The position numbers were made by a program, and so were the translations under genes. From NCBI GenBank assembly GCA_036925085.1, contig JAUPFP010000125.1:161849-225848 (forward strand): a DNA stretch of 64,000 nt, read 5' to 3'. This DNA is from Brachycybe producta. Its lineage: Eukaryota > Arthropoda > Diplopoda > Playtdesmida > Andrognathidae. Shown piece after piece: positions 21,944 through 35,640 of the stretch. Every line of letters starts with the position of its first letter. Within the stretch, counting starts at the first letter, position 1. The notes under the pieces are model-generated. The model worked only from the letters and a program-made list of their open reading frames with translations. It had not been told where the DNA came from and ran no database searches.

Positions 21944-23344
21944 ATCACATCTGCTAGTTTTCAAAAATGTGTCTATCAGCTTAACTGTAGAGAATACTGG
22001 ATATATAACGTATCTACAGTATATATATATATAATACTGAAGAGTGCATATGTGTAGTAGATGTTTCATGGTAGAGTAGCCATCAAGTAGACGCCCACTT
22101 TCAGTTAGACAAATGGAGAGGACCATCCGGAAGATCGCCTGGATATGGTCCAAAACAGGCATTACTCATCGAAAATGAAGACATTCTTGTTTTGCAAACT
22201 TCACTGGTAATGTATGGCACTCAAAATATAAATGCAACTAACTGCATATAAAACACTAATGACAACATGAAGATTGGCATATTGTTTTAGGCATTCTGCA
22301 CATTGCAAAAATTGCTATTATTTGTGCAGATTTACTATCGAATTGGTGAGTTTTTGCACAATGATTGCTGCAGCTTTCTTTTTAAGAAAACATTGGTAGT
22401 TGCAAAGCTTCGCTTTAAATTCTAAGACAGCGAGTACGATAGTCTAACTTTAAGACAAAAAAAAAACTTAGGACTTCAGCTTTCATATTTTAGTATAGCA
22501 CTTGTGATTGTCACGAGATTGTTTCATTGTAAATTGTAATAGAAGCAAAATTGTTCTCCAACAGACATCACTTAAAATAAATGATGCAATTGGGGATAAA
22601 TAAAACTTAAAAAAGATAAACGAAAAGCATTTTCAAGAGATCCACATCTTGATTATAATCTATGTAGCAATTGTGACAAAAAAGTTAGTTTTCTTTTAAG
22701 ACAAATAGCCCCCCCCCCTAATACAATTACAAAAACCACATTTTGATAATAAATTTAACACGAAAAAAACATAAAAACAAACTAAATGTCGTTTTCAAAT
22801 GATTTTTTTAAACTTAAAATAGTAAAATAGCATCAAATGAAATATATTCGTAGTTAGAAAGAAGATTAGAAATTTAAAAGTGAGGGGGTTGGGGATATGA
22901 TAGAAAATAGAGAGAGAGAAAAAAAAAACCAAACCTGAAAAGTATCACTGAGAGTTTTTGTAAGCAACGTAACAAATGATGTTGCAATGATACTAAACTT
23001 GTTTAGATATCGTTTCTACTTTAAGTATGTATTTGCAACCAAAAAAAAAACCCCAACCACTAAATCTAAATTATCATTTTGGCAATCTAAGAAAAGCAAT
23101 ACCACTATTAAGGCACAAACCATAAATAACCGCAAAAGCGAGATAAGACAGGGTAATTACGACTTCAAGATGGTCCCCACAAAAGCAATTATTCTTTAGT
23201 AAATATTTCCGAAACTTTTAAGATACAATGTTGAGACACACGTGTGTCTAAGAAATCTTAAATGATGGCAAAATTTGAATAAATAAATAAAAACTTTTTC
23301 AAGTTAACAGCATCTTAAACTATTAACGCCCTTTGAAACTCTTG
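21944..23344. other. AT-rich non-coding stretch
   Basis: No exon or element ends recognised. A C run lies at 22711-22718. Confidence 0.4.
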
Positions 23345-23482
23345 TTATGCTGTCTTTTAAAAGAAAAGTTAAAAGAAACTTCAAAGTGTTTTAGACACTA
23401 GAAGGGTAACTCAATTTTTTAATTGTATTTTTAGTGATTCAGCTACCTTTCTAGTTTGTAAAACACTTTCAAGTTTAGAGAG
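23345..23482. mobile_element. FB1 fragment (shortened palindrome)
   Basis: AGAAACTTCAAAGTGTTTTAG, then ACTAGAAGGGTAACTCAA, is followed closely by GTGATTCAGCTACCTTTCTA and GTTTGTAAAACACTTTCAAG. Both outer arms are present and the centre is deleted. Confidence 0.65.
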
Positions 23483-25320
23483 CTTCTTAGTTTTGAGAGA
23501 CTCAAGAGGCTACACAGTTTCGAGAGGCTTTCAGGGGCCTTCCAGTTTAGAGGAAGTTCTGGGAACTCTCGCAGTGCAGTTTCAAGGACATCCTTGAGCC
23601 TTCATAATTTCTGAGACGTTCCTGTCAGCTTGCTTATCCAGTAACTTTTTTATTTTTCAATTAATATTGTTCAAATTTTGTACACATATATTTGATTATG
23701 TTATTAGTAACAAGGTAAAACCACAAACGTGTAGGGTGTTATGATTTTCGAAATTCGTATTTTTAAACAAAACGCATATTACATGCATCATTCTAGGGAA
23801 GAGGTACGGCAAAAGTGTTTGTATGCCGAGTGTGTGTGGTTTTGATCACTGTATAAAAGTGAATGTTTCGTGTAGGCCTACCGGCACCGATGCCTGAGGC
23901 TATGGCTGAAATTTCAGAAAGAAAAAAAACATGCGATTTGAAGTTCTTCAACTTTAACTCTGAGCATTTTTCCAACATAATAAAACTGTTTAACTACATT
24001 CATTAAAACAGAGGATTTTTTTAATGATGAAACCTAATTGAAAGGGTTCAAGTTAAAGTTCAAAGTTTTCCTTCTTGAATGTGTGCCTAAAACATAATGA
24101 TTCCACATTCCATCTAAATGATGAAAATATTTAACTATAGTTATACATCATGCCCGTTTAGTTTCCTCGAACATCAGAGGTTTTGCTTCTTTAAAGTAGG
24201 CGGGCGATATTTTAACAATGAGTGAGTAGATAATGTAGAGCTTAGTAGACACAAAATGTATTCAGAAATAAAAGAGCTTTTTATAAATTGCAACTGGAGG
24301 GCATTTTTGTTGCAAGCTAATGAAAAGCCAACAACAGACTACCATAGTATAACTAGTTGTGGTTCTTCAAACAAACCAAAATTGAAAACCAAGAGAGAAA
24401 TATAATACACGGACATCCTTTTCTATATATAAATAATCTGACCACCAAAAATCCAGTAAAAGGGCTAAAAAAAAAAGGACGCAAAAATGGCTGTTAAAAT
24501 TGGAAGGAAAAAAATGTCTAACTGAATACAGACTATCAATTCTGGTTTGTCAGTTATGGATTATCTCTCAAAATCATCACAGATGTTCAAACAATTTCTA
24601 TTTATTTTTGGTTTTTCTCTTGAAATTATATGTGGGGTTCCTATTTTTATCATTTTAACAAATTTTAACAAAGCATTTGCAAAGCTGTTTGGAACAGTTT
24701 TTCAAACGTTCCAACGCTTTTGTCAATCCACGCCACCACACACCATCAAGTTCCCTTCATTTAAATCTAAAAATTTTAAGTGGATTTCAAGTCGAGTAGA
24801 TCGTTCAAAATAATATCCAAGAGCAATAAAATCTTTTGATTGAATTAACAAAATCCACCAAATACACGATAAATTGTTCGATTGAAAAGCCAGAATTGAT
24901 CGTCTGTACTCAGTCACATTTTATTCCAGTGACTAAAGACGAACATAAATAAATAAATAGCTGCAGAGTTTCCTGTTCAATTTTTCTACAATAAATTATC
25001 TATTTGATGTGAATTGTATCGGTGGTTGATCTCTCCGCCCACCTACTTAAGAAGTCAAATTGTAGACATTACTTGAAATCCTACAAGAATATAAGAAAAA
25101 AGAAAGAAAGAAACGTAATTCCAACGCGTGCACAGATTGCAAAGAAAACGATAATCGACAACTGAAATTGTGGGCCAGAAATGGCATTAATAAATGGCAA
25201 ATGAAAATAAGTTGAAATCAAGAATTTGTTTAAAAAAAGACCTGCTCCATATTGTTTTCTACTTTATAAACAGTCTGCATTACAGAAAAAAATCATAAAA
25301 ATAAAATATAATATCTTATA
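23483..25320. other. Non-coding stretch
   Basis: A segment at 23483-23640 carries repeated GAGAGGCT/AGAGACT-type words and may be an old repeat. The 88-codon frame at 24547 has no domain I recognise and no splice context that convinces me. Confidence 0.4.
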
Positions 25321-25456
25321 TGGCTGGTTATGTAGTCTGACGTCACATGCTCCGTCCTTTTCAACGTCAGACTTCATAACCAGCCAATTACAAGTTGCCA
25401 GTCGTCATAACAAGGGCGGAGCCAACTGAAGTTTTGACCTATTTCTAACTGCCTGT
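25321..25456. mobile_element. ACAGGCA-type palindromic MITE, left-truncated copy
   Basis: It begins inside the family sequence at TGGCTGGTTATGTAGTCTGA. It retains the inner palindrome, the CAAGGGCGGAGCCAACTGAA arm and the right end ATTTCTAACTGCCTGT. The left terminus is missing, so no duplication can be read. It is closest to the copy at 62452. Confidence 0.8.
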
Positions 25457-28202
25457 GTCGCAGGCGGCTGGGCTGTGGTTGACTATAAAAAGATGCCAGA
25501 TCTTTGCACGCCGACTACATTTCGTAGTCGAACTAGACCACTAAAAGGTGATTTGTACGTGCAACAAGGCCCTTACACAGTAATGAGCAAGATATGACAA
25601 TTTACTGTCGTACGGCATTATCTTTTTATAATGACCACCTTAATAGATTTCAATTATTATGTTAATAAAAATACATTGAAATTAATTATCGGTAGAATTT
25701 GTTCGTAATGTAAACGCACCTTTAATTGTACTAATTTTGCCAATATGTAATACGGTTGCTATTCTATGTGACAAGTCTTGACAGAAACACAATTGAATTG
25801 GGTTTTTGTTTCATCACAAAAAAAACCAAAAACTCATTAAAAACATGTCTTTTGTCTATGTGATTGTTCATCGCTCACCTTAATCTAATTTCAAATTCAA
25901 ACAACCAATTAAAGATTTTGTCAGTCAAACAACAAGAGAAACAACCAACATTCGTCGACATTTCCAATTCCCAATTTTACAAAAAAAGATCCAATTGAAG
26001 ATTTACTTAATGAAAAAAAAAATTCTATCTGTAACACAAATTATTTATGTATTAGTTAGAAAATTGGTGAAACTTTTTTATATAAAAATTATAAAAAAAT
26101 ACATTTTGAAATTGAAACCACTTATTTCTTAATATTTTATTTTAACTAAAACAAAACTTAAAATATTTTAAAATTCATGTATAGTAAACAAATGAAAATT
26201 GAAAATAAGTCAAATAAAACGTAATTAAAATTGAATGAAATTTTGTTAATAAATTTAAATTCATTAGGATTTGCTCGTTTAAAATCTCATATCTGTTAAT
26301 ATTTTTATTTCTCAAGGAAATAGTCATTCATTATTGAAAATATTTTCCTTTCTGAATTCTCGATCTTCAATTCTCAACATCTTCATCGAACACAGCAAAT
26401 TGTATCTGGATACAATGTGGCCACGGATGTTGCGCCTCCAAACCGAATTCAGTATCTGTTGTTCAGTTCTGCAACATTGAATTTGCTAACCTCCGGTGGC
26501 GTTAGTGCTACATTTGCGTTCGATTTTAGATGTTAATTGAGGGATGTTTTCCATTTGAAATGGGAAACAGAGAAACAAGCAACTTTCTTTGATGTCAAAC
26601 CACCGAATATACTCGGGCGATGTTGCTTTGTATCTTCAAATCATCAGGATACATTGCTGGAGACAATGTTTTCGACGGTCCGTACAAGGCTTAAGAAACA
26701 CTGGCATAAGAATTTGACATACGCAAATACCATCTACATAGATGTATATTCAACGTTATGTTAAGTTGCCATCAAACTTGAAAATCAATAACAAGAAGCC
26801 ACTTTATACAAAAATTAGGACTTTTATGTAAATTGCTTTGTTGTTATAAGTATTTACACACAATGCCTAAAACCCAAGTAAAGGTGTAAAGATTTTCAGC
26901 CAGAAACGATGGTTGTACACATTTGTTTGGTAATTGTGGAGCCTGACGGAATCATGTTTCATATTGGCCATAACATATGCACGTGTGGTACGTGTTGTAT
27001 ATGAGTTTAAGTAAGTCCAACGAAAAGCCAATCAATCTGTCTTTGTCGCCCAGAGGAAACGCAATATTGCAATGGCTGACTATCTGCGACAAGACTACAA
27101 ATAAAAACACCTGATTGACTTGAGAGGAAGAAAAAAAAAAACAAGGTGCATAAGAAAAGAACATGAATTTTATAGACTGAATAAGACAATGGTGGTTGTG
27201 ATGTGTTTTCAATTAACAATAGGGAACAACATTAACAGTATATGACCAAGAGGGCTAGCCAGTTAATGTTACTCTTTTTTATTATTAATTATCGATTCCT
27301 TTATATCTCGAATCGTAGCCTCATATTAAAACACATCATAAAAGATATATATATATATATTAGATGACAAATATCGATCCTCATAATCTCATTAATTATA
27401 TTAAATTGGTGACAATATTACGACAACAAGATATTAACCAAAAAAAAAGTGCAGAAACTTTGATGATCTTAACGAATAAACACGCACACACCTCATGAAA
27501 CACCAGACAGACAGACAGAAAAATCAAAATCAAGAAAATTATAATATGATGATGATTGTATTAAATGAAGTCATCGAAACGGAATCAAATGAGGGAGGGG
27601 TTTTAAACACGTCGTTAAATCTCAAGTGATTTGTTTATAATTAATTTGCACCTAATTAAATAAAATGTAATTCACTCTATTGGACAGAATATGTATGCAT
27701 ACATAAGCTTATATATATATACATGTATATAAAATACGTCACACTATTGGTACCAAGTGTTTACAAGAGTCCACTTAAACCTACTTGGAACTACAAACTC
27801 ATTATGTACTTTACATTCAAGATTTGTCTTTAGAAAATAATGCATAAGCCTACTCTCAAAATTTTAATCATCTCCTTTTACAATTTCCACCTCAATGCAC
27901 AACAGTAAACATTTCAGTTATTCAAATCTACACTTATACATTAAAAGCCGCGTTTATAGACGAGCAAAAAAAAATACGATGATGTCCTCTTGAATATAGG
28001 ACTCGTAATTACGTCAATAAGAATTTGTACCACACCTTCAATTTTCCAATCGGTTCAAGGACTGCATTTCTTTTCAGTCTGATTGATCGTAAGCTGTAAT
28101 CAGAGATCATGCTGGCTACATGTAGCATTTACAATACTACAAATATTTCTATCAATTTTCAATAATGTTTTCCAGAACGACATTTTTCTGCACAACTATT
28201 TG
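25457..28202. other. AT-rich non-coding stretch
   Basis: No exon was recognised. The segment near 26385-26760 is less AT-rich and has short frames on both strands without domain signatures. Confidence 0.4.
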
Positions 28203-28325
28203 TTAAGGTTAAACCGCATTATTCGCTTTTTGTGGCTTTAAAATTGCTTCTTGATTTTACTTCACAATTCTAAGCAACAACGTCATTATTGTACTGTATA
28301 TTGCCTTAAAAATCTAACCTCTAGG
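28203..28325. repeat. Repeat fragment, GTTAAGGTTAAACCGCATTA-type
   Basis: The run AAACCGCATTATTCGCTTTT followed by TGTGGC is found in opposite orientation at about 59788-59825. The following AAAAATCTAACCTCTA also recurs near 59600. It is a diverged half of a palindromic element. Confidence 0.5.
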
Positions 28326-28344
28326 GGTGCTATAGATTTTTGCA

Positions 28345-28460
28345 ACATAGGGCCAACATTAAATGGGCCATGTGCTGGACCAAACGATTGTCACCAATTG
28401 CCAACATTTTGTCAACATTGCCAACACAAATTCGTACATAGGGCCAACATGTTGTGCTAC
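28345..28460. repeat. Repeat with multiple GCCAACA words
   Basis: AGGGCCAACATTAAATGGGC and TAGGGCCAACATGTTG bracket a segment with several TTGCCAACA words. Related words lie at 39182-39235 and 40000-40080. Confidence 0.45.
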
Positions 28461-28479
28461 TTGGGACCTTATTGCTGCC

Positions 28480-30044
28480 TTTGGGAATGGCTCTCTTTGT
28501 TGCACTGATAGAAGCTTGGTATAGGAGGTTATTTTTTTTCTACCAACACCAACACTTGTAGAAACACACTAGAACATACAAAATGGCACAGACATACAGT
28601 GTATACTAGTGTCAATCTCCACACTGAAACGTGCATGTCACCTTGACATACATCATCTTGTTTCTCATCTCATTTTCACTTGTTTGCTATTTATAAAAAT
28701 CGGCTGCTGTTCTGAAGATCATCATTTTGGTTGTATTTGTCACTCTACTGCTGACATAATACATAATACCAACAACATGCTCAAAAACCTTCGTACCAAA
28801 TGTAATATAAAACATTATGGCTTTTTGTCATTCTCAAATGTACCCCCCAATCAGAAACCTGTCCAAAATGTTCAGTATGTGTGAACCATCCCTTACAGTA
28901 ACATTTGTCTCATTTCTTGTATTGCATCTTCCTGTTAATATCGTCAATGTGATTTAATCTTTAATATAAGCAACTATCGAATGCTCATATAAGCATATTC
29001 TTGAGAGAGAGAGAGAGAGATGGATTCCTTTTCTATTTAAAATTGAATAGGTTCATGTTTAAAGAGAGCCAAGTACAAGAGGGGAAAAAAACTCTCAAAG
29101 TAAATGGTGGAAAAAGAGAAAGAAATTGATGACAAAAGAGATGAACGTCAACAACAAAAATAAGAACATAATGTTGAAGTTTCATAAACATATATATATA
29201 AAAATATATCTTTTAAAAAATCCGAACTTAAGAATTTATTGAAGCGAATAAAAAAAAAAGATAACGAAGAAAGAACACTCAGTCAAACACGAACAAGAAA
29301 AAGAAAAAGGAGGATGAGGAGGAATTACACACACAATAATAATGATCCAATATACTAGAATGGTTAATACTGATCAAGTAGAAAGAAACCACTTATTCGA
29401 AATACATTCTACCGGTTGTTTTTTTTGGGAGGGGGGGGGGGGCTATTCGAATGCAGCCATGCACGTTACCTTCTGACATTCCACTCCAATTAACAAGCGT
29501 TCGCTTTTTATTCATTCAAACGTTCACAAAAATGTTCTTTTCCCTCTTCGCCATCCCACTCTTTACGTTAGAATCAATTTAATTGGAGACAACGGAGGAG
29601 GAGGAGGACCTATAATTAAATGCTAAACTGCAAGAGTGCTAAATTGTCATAGCAATTCGTCAAGCAAACCCATTTAACTGCAAATACAATGCAATTATAG
29701 TTTAAAAACTATATAGTAAGTATGCTTTTTTGTAGTTTAGTGTTGTTGTATTTTTCAAGATGAAAAGTCAACGCACTTATATATTAAATACTCGTGCATG
29801 CTTCAATGTTGTTTATTTTACAATTTTTTATCTTTTGTTGAATAATTTTTTGAGAGTCATACTTCAAATAATAAGAAGCAAAACACAATAAGAAAATTAA
29901 ATAATTTTTTACATGTATTAAGTAGTCGTATATTTTTACTTTCCTCATAATTTGATGTTTCAATAAGAAAAATTTTTAAAAGTTTGTTCAAAATTATATA
30001 GTTTGGTGATTGTGCTAAACCTCATTTTATGACAATACCTTTCA
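28480..30044. other. Non-coding stretch with (GA)n and G-run
   Basis: (GA)n lies at about 29003-29020 and a G-rich run at 29427-29442. No exon or element termini seen. Confidence 0.45.
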
Positions 30045-30425
30045 AAGTTGGTTTTAAAGTGTAAACGCCTTTCAAACTTTGATTATTCTTTTCTTACAGG
30101 AACAAATTAAAAAGAAACTTCGAAGTGTTTTGAAAACTAGAAAGGTAGTTTAATCACTAAAGAGAAATTTTAAGTTGATATCTTTTAAAACAAGCTTTTT
30201 TTTATCTAAGTTTGAAAACGATCCAACTTAAAGCAGATGATATTTTTATTTTTTTTTGTGTAGAAAAAAAAAAGTTTATTTTAAAAGATAACAACATGAA
30301 AATACTATTAAATGACTGAGCTGCCATTCTAGTTTCTAACATGCTTTAATTTTTCCTCAATGTTGGTTCTGAAACGCAAAGTTCAATCATAATAGATTCT
30401 TATTTGAACTTAACGTTTATAGTGA
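30045..30425. mobile_element. FB1 foldback element, extended copy
   Basis: Outer arms are TTGGTTTTAAAGTGTAAACG, then TTTCAAACTTTGATTATTC, on the left and GAAACGCAAAGTTCAATCAT, then AACTTAACGTTTATAGTG, on the right. Inner arms carry AACTAGAAAGGTAGTTTAAT and GAGCTGCCATTCTAGTTTC. This copy and 34676 show that FB1 extends beyond the arms visible at 593-870. Confidence 0.75.
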
Positions 30426-31170
30426 AAAAAATAATTTTAAAATTACAATAAAAAAAGGTTTTATTTTTAAATATAATTTTTCAATTCTTTGAAATAAAGG
30501 CATAAACTTAAGACTAATTGTACAAATTTCTACCTTTCTTAAAATGCTACAATCAAATATTTATTTTAATAAGATTTTTTAATAAGATTTTAATAGGAGT
30601 TTAATAAGATTTTAATTTTAATAATTAGAAGTGAGTTCTTTATTCCACAAAGTTCCGTTTCCGAGATAATGTTAGCCAGAAACAAAATTTTCAAGATTTG
30701 ATCGAAAAGTAGCCCGTAATTTGATTTTTTTAGAATCGTCTTTTATGTACCATTTACAAACTGAAAAGAAAAATAAACGTCATGAGAAAAATCTAAATCC
30801 GTTCTAAACATATACGAGCCCCACTCAGAATGTTTTGCATTACATCATTCCCTTGATGCCCACTTTAGCCAAAGGTTCATAAAATGTTAAAAAAAACACA
30901 AAAATGCTATCCTCAAAAATACATTTTAAAAATTTATCTTTATAAGAGCTTAAGATAACAATTCACCTACTAGTAGCCTTATTCTAGGGCATCATCACAG
31001 AAGAAAAAAAATCATAAATGTCACTGCTTATGATCTATCATTTTACGACTGTCATAATGAACTCCAAACCAGTCAATAATTATTGTAGACATTATTGATT
31101 TGATTTTTTATGATTTTAGCAGTTTTTATTAACTTTCGCGTAATGACCCCGTCTATAGAAGGGGTCTATT

Positions 31171-31226
31171 TAAAGCTTTTTTTAAAAAAAAAAAAACTAT
31201 AGTTTTTTTTAAAAAAAAAGCTTTAA
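31171..31226. repeat. Near-perfect palindrome TAAAGCTT...AAGCTTTA
   Basis: The palindrome is centred on ACTATAGT, with T/A runs on each side and AAAGCTTT at both ends. It could form a cruciform or hairpin. There are no flanking duplications and no known family. Confidence 0.7.
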
Positions 31227-32906
31227 TTTTTTTATATTTTTTTCTTCAAAAAAACCTAATCTTTATCTGAATCTGTGTTGCGTTTGTAAATTTTTCAGAT
31301 CAATGAGTCAACGTAAGAAAAGTTAACTCTTTGCATTACTCAAAAACCAAAACCCATGTTACAAAAACATCAATAAGGTGTCCTTTTGAAGCATTTTTCT
31401 CATTAATAACTTTGACAATTCCGAGCTTCACCATATGTGACACTTGCCCAGTGTCTTTGTGATCATTTTTATAAATGATGATTAATACCAAATATGACAT
31501 TTTTTTCTCTCCCCTACTTCTAGTCAATGAAGAGCTGATCATCTTGCAGTAATGATAGACAAGACAAGAGGGAACAACATACACACACACATACTGTATG
31601 CAGTGGAAGTGTATTTGACCTTACAGAGTAGACTAACAACAAAACACATCAACATTTGTCACTGACAGACACTCAAAATTCTTTTTTTCTCTCCTTCCAA
31701 CTCCTTCATATACAGTATGTAGTCTTTTACAAGTTAAGTTGTTAAAAGCAACAACACACGAACAACACAAAATAAACAGCTTGACGTCGAAGCTAAGGGG
31801 GTAAATGTTAAATACTGTCTCAAACAGGAAACATCGCCTGCAAAGACAGCTTCCGGTTGTTAACATAGACATAGTTCATTCAGCCAGACACCTTTCCAAA
31901 AAACACAATTTTTTCTTCTATATTATCACAGTGGACAACAGCAAAAACTCAACATGGAGTCCTTAAGAATCATCAGTCAATTCAATAAAGTTTATGTCAA
32001 AGACATTTTCAAAAAAAAAAAACAAGGTGTCACCTAGAAACAACACCTGTGACACATTGACACACAATTTAAACACTGAAGAATGTCATGCTCAAAGTGC
32101 ATGTCTATAAGTTAGAGTTTACTAACAATATAAACCATTTGCCACGAGCACGGCCATCTTGAATTGCAAAGTTACCGTACACAAAACCTGCAAAACCTCA
32201 AGAGTATCTAAAGTTTACTGAAAACCAGCCACGGACTGGGGCGAGAGAGAAAAAACCGGTCCGAGATTCGTCTCCTAATAAACATCTGCCCCAAGTAACC
32301 ATAATCCATTGAGTAAATTAACCGGAATTCAATATATAACCGGTTTTTCCAACATTTTACAAACCTGTTATAGAAATTACAATGTTACTTGGTTTTAAAA
32401 CAGCGGGCATAGGCATGCCAGTGACACGTTTACACCTGTTGAGAATCATAGTCGTAGTGGGATTTCGGGTACCACTAATGTTTGGCAATTTTTTGTATGT
32501 GTATACTTGAATAAAGGCCGAAAATTACCAGGTATGCATCTGAGAAAACTACCATAGTATCTAAACCTACAACAGACATATCGAATTGATTTATGTTGAA
32601 TTATTTCCATTGGTATAAATTTGTAATATTTATTTGCATAGTCAATGTCCATTTCCAAATGACAATCTTTTAACCATTCTCTCAAAGAAATCCTTCTATT
32701 AGTAACATCTAAGTTTCAGCATTAAGTTTCATCCTAAAACAACTTCAGCATATTGAATTACGTGATTTCAAAGCATTAACATCACAGTTAATGACACTTC
32801 AATTCTAGTCACTAGACAACTCCTCTCAAAAGAATGGCTGACCGATGACCACAAATTACTTGTTGGAAACAAATAATTTGCGGAGTAGCAAAAAAAAAAA
32901 ATGGTT

Positions 32907-32936
32907 TAGAAGAAGAAGAAGAAGAAGAAGAAGAAA
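32907..32936. repeat. (GAA)n trinucleotide microsatellite
   Basis: About ten GAA/AGA units in a purine-rich run on the + strand. Confidence 0.9.
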
Positions 32937-34675
32937 AAACGAAGAAATGTGTTTGGGTTGATGCCATGAAAAATATCAGCACCTTATGCTTCGTCTAGCG
33001 AAGTGTCCAGTTACATGCTCAGCCAAGCACAAATTATTTATATCCAGACAGAAAAAGAAAGAAAAAGACGAACAAACGAAGAAGAAAAAAGAAAATGAGG
33101 AAGATCATGATGAAGAACAAATATGTTGCACCATGTTGTTGTAGCCACAATGCATGACAACTAAAACTGACCAGTGAACACATTCTCAGCACATCTGATT
33201 CTTACTGTTTTTCACAGATACAAAAAAAAAATAATTCCATAAATTAATCAAACTGAAGCACACACACAAAAAAAGAATTGGTCAAAAAAATGAAGACCTG
33301 TCCGTGTCTCTGACCTGCGCAACAATAAACAATCGCAGAATATCGTAAAGAAGCAACAAGGAAATCAAGAAAGCTGCACAACTTCTTAGTAATGTTAAAT
33401 CACACAGGATGTGTATCTCTGCAATGGTTTAAGATGCTTAACGCTACCTCTGAGGTAGTATGTGATAACTTTGAACTTGGAGGTTAAAAAAGTGGCAGAG
33501 AAGGGCCCAAACAAGCCTGGAACATGGTGGTAAAACGAGATGTGTGGGGGTCTCTGAAAGTTTGGCACAGAGCTAGCAATAGAGCTACAACTCACAAGGA
33601 TTACACTGTATATTGCGGGAAAAGGTCCAGGAAATGATAATGATTATTTACATAAGCTCCATAACATATCTATTCGAGACAGTTTCAATACGCCAGTACC
33701 TTGTTAGACCTGCCCACTTTTTTTTAATTTAACATTTAAATAATCCAACCAGTAATCTTGAGTTGACATTGACAAATAGTATATAGCAGCAAATTATCCC
33801 AGAATTGTAAAGGTGGTTTTCAATCAATTTCATGTGAAAAGTTTTCTAGTTTAAATTGTGAAGTTAAAATGACAATTTTTGCTGTGAAGTGATTTTGTGG
33901 TTTTGCTTTAGAGTTTGGACAACCACTGCTGAACTCACAAAGTTGTGTGTAATGGTCACTCTTAAAACACAGAATTACTACTTTGACAAGTTCTATCTAT
34001 GAGAACCTCTCTGAAGAACACTTTCCGCCAGTATAGCAGCATCCTAATAAACCCCCACATCACACACCTTAAGACATTATTCACGCAGTAGAACCACAAT
34101 ATATGAAGAATCAGTTCCCCATTAGATTACTACTTTCTGACCAAATGACCAACCACATAAAAGAGTTGAAATTAAGCAGTTTTCTAATGAATGTATAGTA
34201 GTAGCAGTAGTAGTGTTAGTGTGTTGCTTTTATAACAAGATGTAAGTCAGAGTCGATGAAAGCAACCCCACATATAATGTATATACTATTATATATACGG
34301 TACATTTTGGGGTTCATTTCGGTCTCGCATACGATCAATCCCAGTGAAACTGTTACTGAGCACTTGGAAAGTGATAATGACAACTAGGTTATTGTAGTTG
34401 TTATAGTAGTATGGAGAGTAAGCTAAAAAGAAGTACAGCAAAAAGAGAGAGAATCATGTTTCCAAAAATGTCTTCCCTCCTCTCTCATTAAATGTCATTA
34501 GAGAACTATTAGTGGCTCACAAGTACTTTCAAAGTACAACCCTTGTTTCTATTTATTCTATTATTTACATGTCATTTCCTTTTTAACCTTTTTCATAATT
34601 TTAATCATTTTCAAATAACAACCTTTTTAATTTTTAATTTTAGAAATTTAACGAATTGTAATTTACAACAAATTA

Positions 34676-35640
34676 AGCTGGTTTTAAAAATGTAAACGCC
34701 CCTCGAGCTCTGGTTATTATTGACTTTTAGTGTCCTAAGCAAAATTCAGTGAAACTTGGAAGTGTTTTAGAAACTTGAAAAGCTGGGCTTGGGCTGGAAA
34801 GGGTTAAGTTAATTATCTTAACCCTTTTCAGCCCAATTTTTTTTTCCTTTGATAAGTGATTCCAAATGTAATCACTGGGCTGAAAATATTGATATCTTTT
34901 CAAATAAGCGTTTTATGTTAGTTTGAAAATGACCCAACTTTAATAATAAAATATAATAAAAATTGTTTTGAAATATATCAATATAAAAATACTATTTAGG
35001 TGGCTAAATAGATATTTGTTTTTGTCACCCCCCTTTTCCAAATGCGAGGGGGGGACAAAATTGTTTTTGTGAAATTTGGACGCAAAAACGTCAAGAGAAC
35101 TTTTTCTAGAAACATTACGAAAAAATCAAATTATTTTCAAAACTAGAATGGTAAAAGATTATACTAAATGTTTTTTTTTTTCCACGGCAATATCTTAAAA
35201 AAAAATAAATAATTTTATAATAATTTGAAATTTAAGCTTTTCCTTTGATATTTCATTAAAAAACCTATTTTCGCCTTTTTCAAACTGTCACAAAAACGTT
35301 TATTTTTAAAGATTAAACCATCATGAAAAAACCTTAAGCATTATCAATTTATCACCAACTATTCTAGTTTCTTAAACATTTCAATTTTTTCGTTATGTTT
35401 TTCCTGAAACAAATTTTGCAAGAAAAATATAAATTTTCTCAAAACCTGCAGATGAGGAACGAGACCTCCTGTAGCACGCCACGCAGGCACTCCATCCGGA
35501 AGGACAAAAGCAAAGTAATTATCTATTCCGACACATTAAGTGATTCAACTACTTTTCGAGTTTTTAACATACTTTGAATTTCTCTTTAGTTTTTGGCATC
35601 TGAAACGCCGTACATAATCAGAGTTTGAGGAACATTTATA
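34676..35640. mobile_element. FB1 foldback element split by TTAA element copy C
   Basis: The left arm starts GCTGGTTTTAAAAATGTAAACG and runs through CTCGAGCTCTGGTTATTATT to ATAAAAATACTA. The right arm resumes at TTAAGTGATTCAACTACTTT and ends CATCTGAAACGCCG, then ATAATCAGAGTTTGAGG. The two arms join at the TTAA found in uninterrupted copies, exactly where copy C is inserted. Confidence 0.8.
34999..35535. mobile_element. TTAA-flanked palindromic element, copy C (537 bp)
   Basis: The left end GGTGGCTAAATAGATATTTG is flanked by TTTA. The right end AATTATCTATTCCGACACA is followed by TTAA at 35536-35539. Ends are more diverged than in copies A and B. The interior has an extra CCCCCCTTTTCC..GAGGGGGG patch and the shared ACTAGAATGGTAAAAGATTA core. 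Confidence 0.75.

Larger units (their letters stand above)
30426..34675. other. Long AT-rich stretch without recognised genes
   Basis: It contains a 56-base AAAGCTTT palindrome at 31171-31226 and a (GAA)n run at 32907-32936. A hAT-like CAGCCACGGACTGGGGC lies near 32225 without a partner. The minus-strand frame at 33395-33595 has no domain I know. Confidence 0.4.

Noticed and set aside
32225..32250. hAT terminus CAGCCACGGACTGG
   Set aside because: No inverted partner or 8-bp duplication found nearby, so not called as an element.
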